Positions 50,846 to 60,496 of a DNA stretch of 64,000 nt are shown here, in pieces. The notes beneath the pieces are model-generated. The model was not told where the DNA came from. It ran no database searches and was given only the letters and a program-made list of their open reading frames with translations. Numbering within the stretch: the stretch's first letter is position 1; each line of letters starts with the position of its first letter. Made by a program: the position numbers and the translations under genes. The DNA is from an uncultured Pelagibacteraceae bacterium (GTDB lineage: Bacteria > Pseudomonadota > Alphaproteobacteria > Pelagibacterales > Pelagibacteraceae): positions 1 to 64,000 of the forward strand of contig CACCEJ010000002.1 in the NCBI GenBank assembly GCA_902545035.1, in the 5' to 3' direction.

Positions 50846-52033
50846 ATGAGTACAGGAAATAATTTAGAGGATATATATAATAATTCGATAAGAATTCTCA
50901 AAGATTTAATTGCATTTAAAACAGTATCTGGTGAAGATAATAACCAACTTATAGATTATTGTGATGATATATTAAGTTCTTTAGGAGCCACTTCTTTTAA
51001 AACTTATGATGAGGAAAAAAAAAGAGTAAATCTTTTCTCAACTTTAAAAGCAAAAAAAAATAGTAATAAAAAACCAATTATTTTATCAGGACACACAGAT
51101 GTTGTTCCAGTTTCAAAAGGTTGGGCAACAGACCCTTTTGATGCAACAATCAAGGAAGATAAATTATTTGGTAGAGGATCGTGTGATATGAAAGGTTTTA
51201 TTGCGTGTGCATTAGCATACGCACCAATTTTCTCTTCATCAAATTTAGATAGAGATATTCATTTTTCATTCACTTTCGACGAAGAAACAGCATGCAAAGG
51301 TGCACCAATTTTAATTACAGAGCTTAAAAAAAGAGGCATTAAAGACTGTATTTGTATTGTTGGAGAACCAACAAATATGAAAATTATTGATGCACATAAA
51401 GGATGCTATGAATATACAACTTATTTTGAAGGTCTTGCTGGACATAGTTCAGAACCAGACAAAGGTGTTAGTGCAGTTGAATTTGCTGCAAGATATGTAA
51501 ATAAACTTCTAGAATTAAAAGAGAAATTGAAAGAAAGAGAGTTAAAAGACTCTATCTTTGATCCTCCATATTCAACTTTGCAAGTTGGTGGAATATTTGG
51601 TGGAATTGCTCATAATGTAATTGCTGACAAATGTCATGTAAATTGGGAAACACGACCTGTTGTGAAAGAAGATGGAATTTTTTTAAATCATGAAATAGAT
51701 AAATTTACTAACGAAACTCTTTTACCTGAAATGAAAAAGACATATCCAAAATCAAGTATAAAAAAACATATTATTGGTGAAATTACTGGTTTTGATAGAA
51801 TTTCAAATTCTGATGCATGTGAATTTGTATCTAGCATAACCGGAGATAATTCAAGAGAAGTAGTCTCTTTTGGAACCGAGGCAGGGCTATTTCAAGAAAT
51901 AGGAATTAGTACAGTTGTGTGTGGTCCAGGATCAATTAAGCAAGCGCATAAGATTGATGAATTTATAAAACTTTCTGAAATAAAAAAATGTATTAGTTTT
52001 TTAGATGGAGTAAAAAATAAGTCTTTGAATTAA
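50846..52033 (+). CDS. argE: Acetylornithine deacetylase-like M20 peptidase
   Basis: Zinc-dependent M20/ArgE family hydrolase, 395 aa. ILSGHTDVVPVSKGW, LFGRGSCDMKGFIA and FDEETACKGAPIL contain the metal ligands and catalytic Glu, and EPTNMKIIDAHKGCYEYT opens the dimerisation domain. ATG at 50846 is preferred over the in-frame TTG one codon upstream. It releases ornithine from N-acetylornithine; succinyl-diaminopimelate desuccinylase or another N-acyl amino acid amidase is possible. Only 25 bp separate it from csaA, so the divergent promoters must overlap coding ends or be very compact. Confidence 0.85.
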   Translation: MSTGNNLEDIYNNSIRILKDLIAFKTVSGEDNNQLIDYCDDILSSLGATSFKTYDEEKKRVNLFSTLKAKKNSNKKPIILSGHTDVVPVSKGWATDPFDATIKEDKLFGRGSCDMKGFIACALAYAPIFSSSNLDRDIHFSFTFDEETACKGAPILITELKKRGIKDCICIVGEPTNMKIIDAHKGCYEYTTYFEGLAGHSSEPDKGVSAVEFAARYVNKLLELKEKLKERELKDSIFDPPYSTLQVGGIFGGIAHNVIADKCHVNWETRPVVKEDGIFLNHEIDKFTNETLLPEMKKTYPKSSIKKHIIGEITGFDRISNSDACEFVSSITGDNSREVVSFGTEAGLFQEIGISTVVCGPGSIKQAHKIDEFIKLSEIKKCISFLDGVKNKSLN

Positions 52034-53463
52034 TTCCAACCACCAACAGATTTAACTTCTAAAAATTCAAGCAAACCCTCTTTTCCAGCCTCTCTTCCAA
52101 TCCCTGAATGTTTAAATCCCCCAAACGGTGCATCAACTGCAATACCTGCCCCATTAACATCTACCATTCCAGATCTAAGTTTTCTCGCAACCCTTTGTAC
52201 TTTATCATTATCTTTAGTTTGAATATAATTTGTTAATCCATATTCAGTGTCATTTGCAATCTGGATAGCTTCTTCCTCAGTTTCAAATGGAATTACAGAT
52301 AAGACTGGACCAAAAATTTCGGTTCTTGCAATTTCCATGTCATTATTAACATCTGCAAATACTGTAGGTTTTACATAATAACCATCTTTTAATCCTTCAG
52401 GTTTTCCTGGGCCGCCAGCAATTAATTTTGCCCCTTCATCTATTCCCTTTTGGATTAAACCTTGAATTTTATTAAATTGTACATCTGAAATTACAGGACC
52501 TATATGTTCACCCTCTTTATTTGGATCATCTACTTTAAACTCACTTGCATACTTTTTTAGTCTTTCAATAGCATCGTCATAAATTGTTTTTTCAACTAAC
52601 ATTCTTGTAGGTGCATTACAGGATTGCCCAGAATTTCTAAAACATCTAAAAGCACCTCTCTCAATAGCCTCTGAATCTGCATCTTTAAATATGATATTTG
52701 CACCTTTTCCCCCTAATTCTAAACTTACCCTTTTAAAATCTTTAGCTGCATTTTGAGAGATTAATGCTCCTGCTCTTGTAGAGCCAGTAAACGAAATCAT
52801 ATTTACATCAGGATGACTTGTTAATGCATCACCGGTAGTTGCGCCATCTCCATTTACTAAATTAAATACACCTTTTGGAAACTTTGCTTCATCGATTAAT
52901 TCTGCAATAATCATTGCAGATAATGGAGCTAATTCAGAAGGTTTTAAAACCATAGTACAGCCAGATGCTAAAGCAGGAATAACTTTTAAAGTAACTTGAT
53001 TTATAGGCCAGTTCCAAGGAGTAATTAATGCACAAACACCTTTTGGTTCATATATTAGTCTTTGATTTTTAGCATGTTCTCCAAGTGGTTTTTCAAATTC
53101 AAACTCTTTTAGATAACGAATAAATGATTTCGTATGACTTGCGCCAGTTCCTGTTTGAAGTTTTGAAGCAAAATCTTTTGGTGCACCCATTTCTTGAATA
53201 ATTGCCTCAGTAATGTCGTTCCATCTTTTTTTATAAAGAACATAAAAGTTTTCCAATAATTTAATTCTCTCTTGTTTTGAAGAAAATCCCCAGGTTTTAA
53301 AAGCTTCTTTAGCTGCTAATACTGCATCATTAATATCCTCTTTGCCTCCTAAGGAAATTACTGCACAACTTTTTTCAGTTGCAGGATTAATAACTTTTAT
53401 ATCTTTTTGATTTTTTGGTGCAACCCATGAACCATTAATATAAAAATTTTTCTTTTCAATCAT
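52030..53463 (-). CDS. NAD(P)-dependent aldehyde dehydrogenase
   Basis: ALDH superfamily, 477 aa. Catalytic Cys282 (GQSCNAPTRM), general base Glu249 (LELGGKGANI) and the oxyanion Asn151 (PWNWP) are intact; ISFTGSTRAG is the cofactor loop. It converts an aldehyde to the acid. The exact substrate is unknown. It follows a ureohydrolase by 20 nt, consistent with an amine/polyamine-derived aldehyde, but general ALDHs in this family are broad. It converges on argE with 4-nt overlap. Confidence 0.92.
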   Translation of the reverse strand: MIEKKNFYINGSWVAPKNQKDIKVINPATEKSCAVISLGGKEDINDAVLAAKEAFKTWGFSSKQERIKLLENFYVLYKKRWNDITEAIIQEMGAPKDFASKLQTGTGASHTKSFIRYLKEFEFEKPLGEHAKNQRLIYEPKGVCALITPWNWPINQVTLKVIPALASGCTMVLKPSELAPLSAMIIAELIDEAKFPKGVFNLVNGDGATTGDALTSHPDVNMISFTGSTRAGALISQNAAKDFKRVSLELGGKGANIIFKDADSEAIERGAFRCFRNSGQSCNAPTRMLVEKTIYDDAIERLKKYASEFKVDDPNKEGEHIGPVISDVQFNKIQGLIQKGIDEGAKLIAGGPGKPEGLKDGYYVKPTVFADVNNDMEIARTEIFGPVLSVIPFETEEEAIQIANDTEYGLTNYIQTKDNDKVQRVARKLRSGMVDVNGAGIAVDAPFGGFKHSGIGREAGKEGLLEFLEVKSVGGWN

Positions 53464-53483
53464 GGGCGCAAAATATCCTTTAT

Positions 53484-54440
53484 TTATGATTTTGCAAATA
53501 AATTTGTCAATTCGTAAACAATCGTAGCAGCTGCAAGAGAAGTGACTTCTGCGTGATCATATGCTGGAGCAACTTCTACAACATCTGCAGAAATTAGATT
53601 TAAACCTGACAATCCTCTTAAAACATTTACCATTTCTCTTGTTGTCATCCCTGCAATTTCAGGTGTACCTGTCCCTGGAGCAAATGCAGGATCTAATACA
53701 TCTATATCAATAGATAAATACAAAGCATTATCTCCAACTCTTTTTTTTATTCTTTCCGCAATTTTATCTGTCCCTTCAGTTTGAAATTCATCACAATGAA
53801 TTATTTTAAAGCCAAAACTTTCATCATTCTTTATGTCATCTCTGCTGTAAAGTGGACCACGTATCCCAACATGCATGGAAGCATCATCTAAAAATAAATT
53901 TTCCTCACGTGCTCTTCTAAAAGGAGTTCCATGAGTATATGGAGCTCCAAAATAAGTATCCCAAGTATCCAAATGTGCATCAAAATGAACTAATGACACT
54001 GGTCCATTATTTTTTTTGTTAGCTGCTCTCAGCAAGGGAACTGCAATTGTGTGATCTCCACCAAGACTTATAATTCCTCCTACTTTATTTAATAAATCTG
54101 TTGCACCCGCCTCTATTTGTTTAATAGCTTCATCAATATTAAATGGATTGCAAGCAATATCTCCTGCATCTGCAACTTGCTGCACTTTAAAGGGTTCTAC
54201 ATCATAGCTTGGGTGATAATTTGTTCTTAAATGTCTTGAGGCTTGTCGAATACTCTGCGGCCCAAATCTTGCACCAGGTCTATAACTTGTGCCTGAGTCA
54301 AATGGCACTCCCACTATTGCAACATCACAACTTTCCACATCTCTTAATTCAGGTAATCTAGCAAACGTCGATGGTCCTGCGTATCTTGGTACTTTTGTTC
54401 CACTTACTGGTTGGATTGGTTTTTTATTTTTATCTTTCAA
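53484..54440 (-). CDS. Agmatinase-family ureohydrolase
   Basis: Mn-dependent arginase/agmatinase fold, 318 aa. Metal-binding motifs GGDHTIAVPLL, HFDAHLDTWDTY and SIDIDVLDPAFAPGTGTPE are complete. GTSYRPGARFGPQSIRQASR is typical of SpeB-like members, while the N-terminal KVPRYAGPSTFARLP matches guanidinobutyrase/agmatinase-type proteins. It removes urea from a guanidino compound (agmatine to putrescine, or 4-guanidinobutyrate to GABA). Overlaps the upstream 73-aa gene as ATGA and precedes an aldehyde dehydrogenase by 20 nt. Confidence 0.9.
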   Translation of the reverse strand: MKDKNKKPIQPVSGTKVPRYAGPSTFARLPELRDVESCDVAIVGVPFDSGTSYRPGARFGPQSIRQASRHLRTNYHPSYDVEPFKVQQVADAGDIACNPFNIDEAIKQIEAGATDLLNKVGGIISLGGDHTIAVPLLRAANKKNNGPVSLVHFDAHLDTWDTYFGAPYTHGTPFRRAREENLFLDDASMHVGIRGPLYSRDDIKNDESFGFKIIHCDEFQTEGTDKIAERIKKRVGDNALYLSIDIDVLDPAFAPGTGTPEIAGMTTREMVNVLRGLSGLNLISADVVEVAPAYDHAEVTSLAAATIVYELTNLFAKS

Positions 54441-54658
54441 TTTTTCGAGCTATTTCTATGAATAAATTCAGCTGCTTTTTTAAAATCATTGATATTTTGT
54501 TGATGCATAGAAAGCTCTTTATTCGAATTTGAGGAAGATATGATTATTATTAAAGCGATTATAATAGCCGCAGCATAATAAAATGGCATTTTTTTCTTCC
54601 AAGATATTAAAATCTTTTCAGCGTTATCTACTTGTTTTTTTGTTGGTCTATTTGCCAT
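54437..54658 (-). CDS. Small membrane protein of unknown function
   Basis: 73 aa with a basic N terminus, one hydrophobic segment (YYAAAIIIALIIIISS, about 27-42) and a helical polar tail. No family recognised. Positioned 4 nt after the FadN-type gene and overlapping the ureohydrolase start by 4 nt, so translation is probably coupled; this supports real coding despite its size. Confidence 0.65.
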   Translation of the reverse strand: MANRPTKKQVDNAEKILISWKKKMPFYYAAAIIIALIIIISSSNSNKELSMHQQNINDFKKAAEFIHRNSSKN

Positions 54659-54662
54659 AATG

Positions 54663-56885
54663 CTAGTTTACCAAAGGTTTACCAGTTTTCAATGTATGTT
54701 TAATTCTATCTTGAGTTTTTTCTGTCTCTATTAACCTCATAAAAGCATCTAATTCTAATTTGTATAGATCATCCTCAGATAAAGTATTTTCTAAATTAGT
54801 ATCACCACCACTCAAAACTTTAGCTAACTCTTTTCCAACTTCCATACCATGATCAAGAATAATTTTTTCATTGTATAATTTTTCTAACATTCTTACCATT
54901 TTTTCGTAAACATTTTTTCCTGAAAGTTTAAAAGTACATTCAGTTGGAGGATTAAAATCATTGTTATTTTTAATAATTTCTTTTGAAACTGATAATAAAC
55001 TATTTCTACTCATTATTTTTTTATCCTCTGGTCTTAAGTATTTTAATGGCTCAGCTTCAATTGGAGACGTTGCAGTTTTTGCGTAACCAATAATATCAAA
55101 TACTTTAAGAGGTGCATAATCTGGATCATTTTTTGCTTCGTCGGTTTGAGACCACCTATACAACATTTCCTTACATCCACCTCCAGCTGGAATTAATCCA
55201 ACCATTGTTTCTACTAGACCTACAACAATATTTGTATGAGAAGCTACAAAATTACTTTGACATAAAACTTCAAAACCACCGCCTAATGCTAAACCAGATG
55301 GAGCTGACACAACAGGAAATTTCGAATACTTTAAATGTTTACAGGTTTCTTGAAAATATTTAACAAACTTCTCGATAGACTTAAAATCACCTTTATCTGC
55401 AAAATTCATTGTATAAGATAAGTTTACTCCAGCGGAAAACTGCATTGCCTCATTTATAATTATAAGTGGTTTATCGGTTGCATTTTTTAAACTATCCATT
55501 GAGTCATAATCTAATGCATTTGCTTTTGTAGTAAATTCAACTATGTTAAAGTCATTAAATCTATAGATTTCTGCTGAATTGTTTTTATCTAATTTGATTG
55601 CTTTCGGTTTAATTTTTCCAAGTGTCTCGAGTTCTGTGTATTGTTGTCTTTCTCCATAAAAGTTTTCATCCTTACTTTTCGATAAATCCTCAAGAAACTT
55701 GTTATTTTCAAAAGCATCTATTCTCTCAAAAAAATTTTTTACTCCAATTTCTTTCAGCATTTCAAAAGGTCCTTTAGACCAGTTAAAACCTAGTCTCATT
55801 GCTTCATCGATGTCATTAAATTTATCAGTTATCCCCGGAACCAATGAAGATGCATATTTAATAATTTTTGATATTACAGACCAGGCATATTCTCCATATT
55901 TATCTTTTCTATTGATTAAGTTAACAATATCCATCTTTTCTGATCCTAGATTAAACTTTTCTGATATTGAATATTCACCAGTTTCTAAATTGATACCTTC
56001 GAGAACTTTTTTACCATCAGTTTTATTCATTCTATAAAATCCACCTTTGCCTTTTCTTCCTGTGTAACCAGTTTCGATAAGTTTTTTTACAAGTGGTATT
56101 TCTTTGGCAACAACTTGAAAATTATCTGACTCGGGAAGTTCCTTAATAAAACTTTTTAAAACATCGGCCATTAAGTCAATACCAATCAAATCATAAAGTC
56201 CAAAAACACCTGTTTTTGGTATTCCCATTGGTCGACCAAAAACTGCATCCGCTTCTTCAATTGTTAATTTCATTTTAAAAGCTTCTGTCATTGCTACTTG
56301 CATGGCATAGACACCTATCCTATTCCCTAAGAAGCCTGGAGTATCGTTACAAATTAAAGTTCCTTTTCCTAAATTTTTTTCACAAAAATTTTTAAGTGAA
56401 TTTATCTGCTCTAAATCATTATTTTCATTTTTCACAATTTCTAATAAATCCATATATCTAACTGGATTGAAAAAGTGAGTTATACAAAAGTCTTTTTTTT
56501 CTTCATTTGAAAGTTTTTCCGAAAGTACTTTAATTGGAATAGAAGATGTATTTGAGGATACAATTGATCCTTTTTTTCTTTCTTTAAAAATTTTTTCATA
56601 AATATTATGTTTGATATCAATTCTTTCTACAACAGCTTCAACAATCCAGTCGGCCTCACCAACTTCATTAAAGTCATCATTTATATTACCAACATTAATA
56701 TTATTGATTTTTGATTTATCGACCAATAAAGGAGGTCTTGATTTTAGAATTCTTTCTCTAGCTTTCTCAGATATTTCTGTTGTTAAATCTAGTAATGTTA
56801 CTGGAACATTAGCATTACATAGTTGAGCGGCTATTCCACTACCCATCGTCCCTGAGCCTATTACAACAACTTTATTAATTTTCAT
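54663..56885 (-). CDS. FadN-type 3-hydroxyacyl-CoA dehydrogenase / enoyl-CoA hydratase
   Basis: 740 aa. The N-terminal half is a 3-hydroxyacyl-CoA dehydrogenase: NAD motif VVVIGSGTMGSGIAAQL (GSGTMGSG at 10-17), CITHFFNPVRYMDLLEIV and NDTPGFLGNRIGVYAM. The C-terminal part (about 440-640) is a crotonase domain with SGLALGGGFEVLCQS and TMVGLIPAGGGCKEML. This order, dehydrogenase first, is that of B. subtilis FadN and the reverse of E. coli FadB. It performs two beta-oxidation steps. No thiolase or acyl-CoA dehydrogenase lies beside it in this window. Confidence 0.9.
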   Translation of the reverse strand: MKINKVVVIGSGTMGSGIAAQLCNANVPVTLLDLTTEISEKARERILKSRPPLLVDKSKINNINVGNINDDFNEVGEADWIVEAVVERIDIKHNIYEKIFKERKKGSIVSSNTSSIPIKVLSEKLSNEEKKDFCITHFFNPVRYMDLLEIVKNENNDLEQINSLKNFCEKNLGKGTLICNDTPGFLGNRIGVYAMQVAMTEAFKMKLTIEEADAVFGRPMGIPKTGVFGLYDLIGIDLMADVLKSFIKELPESDNFQVVAKEIPLVKKLIETGYTGRKGKGGFYRMNKTDGKKVLEGINLETGEYSISEKFNLGSEKMDIVNLINRKDKYGEYAWSVISKIIKYASSLVPGITDKFNDIDEAMRLGFNWSKGPFEMLKEIGVKNFFERIDAFENNKFLEDLSKSKDENFYGERQQYTELETLGKIKPKAIKLDKNNSAEIYRFNDFNIVEFTTKANALDYDSMDSLKNATDKPLIIINEAMQFSAGVNLSYTMNFADKGDFKSIEKFVKYFQETCKHLKYSKFPVVSAPSGLALGGGFEVLCQSNFVASHTNIVVGLVETMVGLIPAGGGCKEMLYRWSQTDEAKNDPDYAPLKVFDIIGYAKTATSPIEAEPLKYLRPEDKKIMSRNSLLSVSKEIIKNNNDFNPPTECTFKLSGKNVYEKMVRMLEKLYNEKIILDHGMEVGKELAKVLSGGDTNLENTLSEDDLYKLELDAFMRLIETEKTQDRIKHTLKTGKPLVN

Positions 56886-56917
56886 AATGAGAATAAATGC
56901 TTATAGTAAAAATCTTC

Positions 56918-56954
56918 TTTAAGAGCAACTTAAAGCCGTTAAATAGCTCTTAAA
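56918..56954 (-). terminator. Possible weak terminator after bioY
   Basis: Nine-base arms TTTAAGAGC / GCTCTTAAA around a 19-nt loop, just after the bioY stop in the 72-bp gap to the fadN-type gene. On the minus strand it is followed by a short T-rich stretch. The long loop and modest stem make it weak. Confidence 0.4.
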
Positions 56955-56957
56955 AAA

Positions 56958-57521
56958 TTATCTAATAAATTTTGTAATTGAAGGAATAATTGCAACGGCT
57001 AGTGAAATTTTAAACAATTCACTTGGTAAAAAAGGATATAAACCACCAGCAAGTGCCTTGTCATATCCAATAACTGAGCCTAAATAACCCACCCCCAATA
57101 TAAAAATAATTGAAGTTGCAATCAGTAGTGAAATTAAACTTTTAAAGTATGAGTCGTTAAAATTTCTTTCAGCTAAATAACCGATAACCCCCGCTGCGAT
57201 TGTCATTCCATAAAGATATCCTGCAGTAGGACCTGTTAAATAAAGTAATCCTCCTCCTTTAGCAAAAACTGGTAGTCCAATAGCTCCCTCGAATAAGTAA
57301 AGTAAAAGTGTAAAGAAAGCTAATTTAGAACCATACGTCATTCCAATTATAAATACTGCAAACGTTTGCATAGTCATTGGTACTGGCCAGAATGGTACTT
57401 GTACTTTTGATGAAAATGCTAAAATTAATGTACCAATCAACATTAAAGAAATATTTTGAAAAAAGTTATTTATTCTATAATCTGAAAGTAAATTTTTTAT
57501 TAATGTAGAGTTATTTTTCAT
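56958..57521 (-). CDS. bioY: Biotin transporter BioY
   Basis: S-component of the ECF biotin transporter, 187 aa, about six membrane spans. SSKVQVPFWPVPMTMQTFAV is the family hallmark, followed by GGGLLYLTGPTAGYLYGM and LGVGYLG. BioY captures external biotin; it can work with EcfAT or, in some organisms, alone. No EcfA/T genes are adjacent. No biotin-operator-like palindrome is obvious in the 53 bp upstream. Useful for a cell that may not make all its biotin, which the window cannot show. Confidence 0.95.
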   Translation of the reverse strand: MKNNSTLIKNLLSDYRINNFFQNISLMLIGTLILAFSSKVQVPFWPVPMTMQTFAVFIIGMTYGSKLAFFTLLLYLFEGAIGLPVFAKGGGLLYLTGPTAGYLYGMTIAAGVIGYLAERNFNDSYFKSLISLLIATSIIFILGVGYLGSVIGYDKALAGGLYPFLPSELFKISLAVAIIPSITKFIR

Positions 57522-57574
57522 ACATTATTATTTAAGCACAAATAAATAAATTTTAAAATAATAAATTTAATCTT

Positions 57575-59599
57575 TTAAAATTGTTCTTTTTGTAATTCTT
57601 TAATAGGTATATGACATCTGATAGCGTTACCGCTATCTGTTAATTGCCATGGTGGTATTTCTTTCTTACAAATATCTCCAACCATTCTGGAGCATCTGCC
57701 TTGAAAACTGCATCCTTTTTCAGGAGGTCTTTCTTCAACAATATCCTCAGCAACTAATTTAGGTTTTATATCTGGATCTGGCTCTAAGACAGCACCCAAC
57801 AAAACTTCTGTATAAGGGTGAGATGGAAACTTATAAACATCATTTGAGGGTCCAACTTCACAAAGTCTTCCTTGATAAAGAACTGCTACTCTATCACTAA
57901 TTGCTCTTACAACAGCTAAATCATGTGATACAAAGATATATGTAGTTCCAAAATCTTCTTTTAGTTGTTGTAATAAATTTAATACGGCAGCTTGCACAGA
58001 AACATCTAAAGCAGATGTAACCTCATCACATAAAATAATATCTGGTTTTGCAGCAAAAGCTCTTGCAACCGCTACTCTTTGTTTTTCACCGCCAGATAGT
58101 TGTCTTGGATATCTAGAGGTATAAAATTCTCCAAGTCTTACTTTTTGTAATAGGTCTATAATATTTTTTTTTAATTCTTCCCCTTTTAATCCAAAATATA
58201 ATTTTAATGGTTGTGCAATAATTTCTTCTACTGTGTGGTTTGGATTCAAAGACTCATCTGGATTTTGAAATATTAATTGAATAATTCTTAAATCATTGGG
58301 ATCTCTTTCTTTCAAATCAGATGATAAATTTCTATTTTCATCAAACCTTATGAGACCATCTTTGGTTCTAAGTAGTCCAGCAATTGATTTGAGAATTGTT
58401 GATTTTCCACTTCCTGACTCTCCTACTAACGCTATCGTCTCTCCCTTTTTGATATTAATATTAATGTCTTTAACTGTAGGGTTATCATCAGAAATTCTAT
58501 TGAAAATTTGATCTAAAAGTTTTTGTTTAGCATAACTAATAGATACTTCTGATAAATTTAATATTTCTTTATCTTGTGATTTATTCTTAATTTTATTAAC
58601 TGTTTGGCTTACTTGATTTTCTTTTACAAGTTTTTCATAATTAAAACATCTAACACTAGTATTTATGTCTTTTAAAAATTCTAATTGAGGAGAATTATTT
58701 TTACAATTTTCATCTGAAAAATTACATCTATCAAAAAAACTACAACCACTTTGAATTGTACCTGGTTGAGGTTGACTACCAGGCATTGACTCTGGAAGAC
58801 CAGCTAAAGATAATTTTGGGATAGATTTGAGTAATCCATGAGTATAAGGATGAATGGGTCTTTTTAGGATGTCTCTTGAGGGGCCTTCTAAAACAATTTC
58901 TCCTGAATACATAACAATAATTCTATCACTCACTTGAGCAATAGCTCCAAGGTCATGGCTCACATAAACCATAGATGTTCCAGTATCTTTTGCAATAAAA
59001 TTGAGAAGTTCTAATACATGAGCTTGAGTTGTTACATCTAGTCCAGTTGTTGGTTCATCTAAAAGAAGTAAATCCGGAGTTCCAGCTAAAGCCATAGCTA
59101 CAGCAACTCTTTGCTGTTGTCCACCTGAAAGTTCATGAGGATATCTAAGGGCAATTGTTTCTGGTGAGGGAAGCCTAACTTTATTCAATAGTTCTGAAAT
59201 TTTTTTTTCTCTCTCTTTTTCATTTAAATCAGAATGTAATTGTAAAGCTTCATCAATTTGATAACCTATTTTTAAATTTGGTGTCAATGCTTGACCTGCA
59301 TTTTGTGGGATCATTGCTATCTTTCTGCCTCTGATTTTTTCTAAATCTTTACTTTTCATTTTCAGTAGATTTGACGAGTTAAACTGACATTCTCCTCCAA
59401 TAGTATAAAGTCCATGTTTAACATATCCCATCATTGCTAATGCTAATGTGCTTTTTCCTGAACCAGATTCCCCTACTATTCCAACTGTTTCACCCTTTTT
59501 GATATTTGTGCTTATATTTTTTAAAATTAAGATTTCTTCGCCTTTTTTACTTCTAAATCCAATAGATAAGTTTTTTACTTTTTGAATTATATCAGTCAT
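57575..59599 (-). CDS. Peptide/opine-type ABC transporter ATPase, fused DppD-DppF
   Basis: 674 aa with two full ATPase domains. First: Walker A GESGSGKS at 43-50, signature LSGGQQQRVAVAMALA, Walker B DLLLLDEPTTGLD. Second: GESGSGKS at about 391-398, LSGGEKQRVAVARAFA, DIILCDEVTSALD. Each half ends in the Cys-rich C-terminal oligopeptide-transporter region (GCSFFDRCNFSDENC and GCSFQGRCSRMVGDIC). Such double ATPases serve peptide, nickel, opine or glutathione importers. Last gene of a four-gene importer operon, 2 nt after the second permease. Confidence 0.95.
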   Translation of the reverse strand: MTDIIQKVKNLSIGFRSKKGEEILILKNISTNIKKGETVGIVGESGSGKSTLALAMMGYVKHGLYTIGGECQFNSSNLLKMKSKDLEKIRGRKIAMIPQNAGQALTPNLKIGYQIDEALQLHSDLNEKEREKKISELLNKVRLPSPETIALRYPHELSGGQQQRVAVAMALAGTPDLLLLDEPTTGLDVTTQAHVLELLNFIAKDTGTSMVYVSHDLGAIAQVSDRIIVMYSGEIVLEGPSRDILKRPIHPYTHGLLKSIPKLSLAGLPESMPGSQPQPGTIQSGCSFFDRCNFSDENCKNNSPQLEFLKDINTSVRCFNYEKLVKENQVSQTVNKIKNKSQDKEILNLSEVSISYAKQKLLDQIFNRISDDNPTVKDININIKKGETIALVGESGSGKSTILKSIAGLLRTKDGLIRFDENRNLSSDLKERDPNDLRIIQLIFQNPDESLNPNHTVEEIIAQPLKLYFGLKGEELKKNIIDLLQKVRLGEFYTSRYPRQLSGGEKQRVAVARAFAAKPDIILCDEVTSALDVSVQAAVLNLLQQLKEDFGTTYIFVSHDLAVVRAISDRVAVLYQGRLCEVGPSNDVYKFPSHPYTEVLLGAVLEPDPDIKPKLVAEDIVEERPPEKGCSFQGRCSRMVGDICKKEIPPWQLTDSGNAIRCHIPIKELQKEQF

Positions 59600-59601
59600 T
59601 A

Positions 59602-60495
59602 TTAAACGGGAGCTTTAGTTGACCTATCAATACCTAAAGCTTTGGCAAAAGCGTCTGCTGTTAAATTAATACCTATAATTAAACTACTTAATCCAACAAT
59701 TGGTGCTATTACTGCCCAATAAGCGAAAGACATCAACCCTCTTGCATTTGATATCATTAATCCCCAGTCTGGAGTTGGAGGGCTAACCCCAAAACCTAAA
59801 AAAGATAGAGAACTAAAACCAAGCAACATCCATGACCATCGCATTGCACCTTCAACTAATATTGCATCTCTTACATTAGGAATTATTTCATTCCAAATAA
59901 TTGAAAAATTACTATGTCCCCTCGCTTTTGCAGAAACTATAAAGTCTTTTGCGATGACATCATGTGTTGCTGCTCTTGCAACTCTTACAATTCCTTTACC
60001 ATAAAAAAATCCTAAAGCAGGTATCAATACTTCAGTGGATGTACCTAACAAAGATACAATCAATAACATTGCTAATATCCATGGAATAGATAAGAACGCA
60101 TCAACAATTCTCATAACTACATCGTCAATTTTTCCTCCAACCAATCCACAAAATATTCCTAAAAGACCACCCCAAAGTAATGCTATTAAAGATCCAAAGA
60201 AAGTTATTGTGAGAGCCGTTCTTCCGCCCAAAATTGTTCTAGTAAAAACATCTCTTCCAAGATCGTCTGTTCCAAACCAATACTCAGCTGAAGGAGCCTG
60301 AAGCATTAATGTTGGATCTATAGCTTTAAAATCATGAGGAGCAACATAAGGGCTTATAAATGCAAGAATTATATGAAATAATAAAATACTAAGTCCAATA
60401 AGTCCAGATGGTCTAGAAGCCATTGTAATGATAATTTCTGATAATTTTGCAAAAGCGCTTTTTTTCTCCTCTTTATATAAATTATCTAATTTCAT
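59602..60495 (-). CDS. Peptide-type ABC transporter permease, DppC-like
   Basis: 297 aa. N-terminal OppC segment (PSGLIGLSILLFHIILAFIS), WFGTDDLGRDVFTRTILGGRTAL is the characteristic DppC motif, and the EAA loop reads AKDFIVSAKARGHSNFSIIW. SFLGFGVSPPTPDWGLMI is typical of this family. It forms the membrane pore with the DppB-like partner encoded 1 nt upstream. Confidence 0.95.
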   Translation of the reverse strand: MKLDNLYKEEKKSAFAKLSEIIITMASRPSGLIGLSILLFHIILAFISPYVAPHDFKAIDPTLMLQAPSAEYWFGTDDLGRDVFTRTILGGRTALTITFFGSLIALLWGGLLGIFCGLVGGKIDDVVMRIVDAFLSIPWILAMLLIVSLLGTSTEVLIPALGFFYGKGIVRVARAATHDVIAKDFIVSAKARGHSNFSIIWNEIIPNVRDAILVEGAMRWSWMLLGFSSLSFLGFGVSPPTPDWGLMISNARGLMSFAYWAVIAPIVGLSSLIIGINLTADAFAKALGIDRSTKAPV

Positions 60496-60496
60496 A

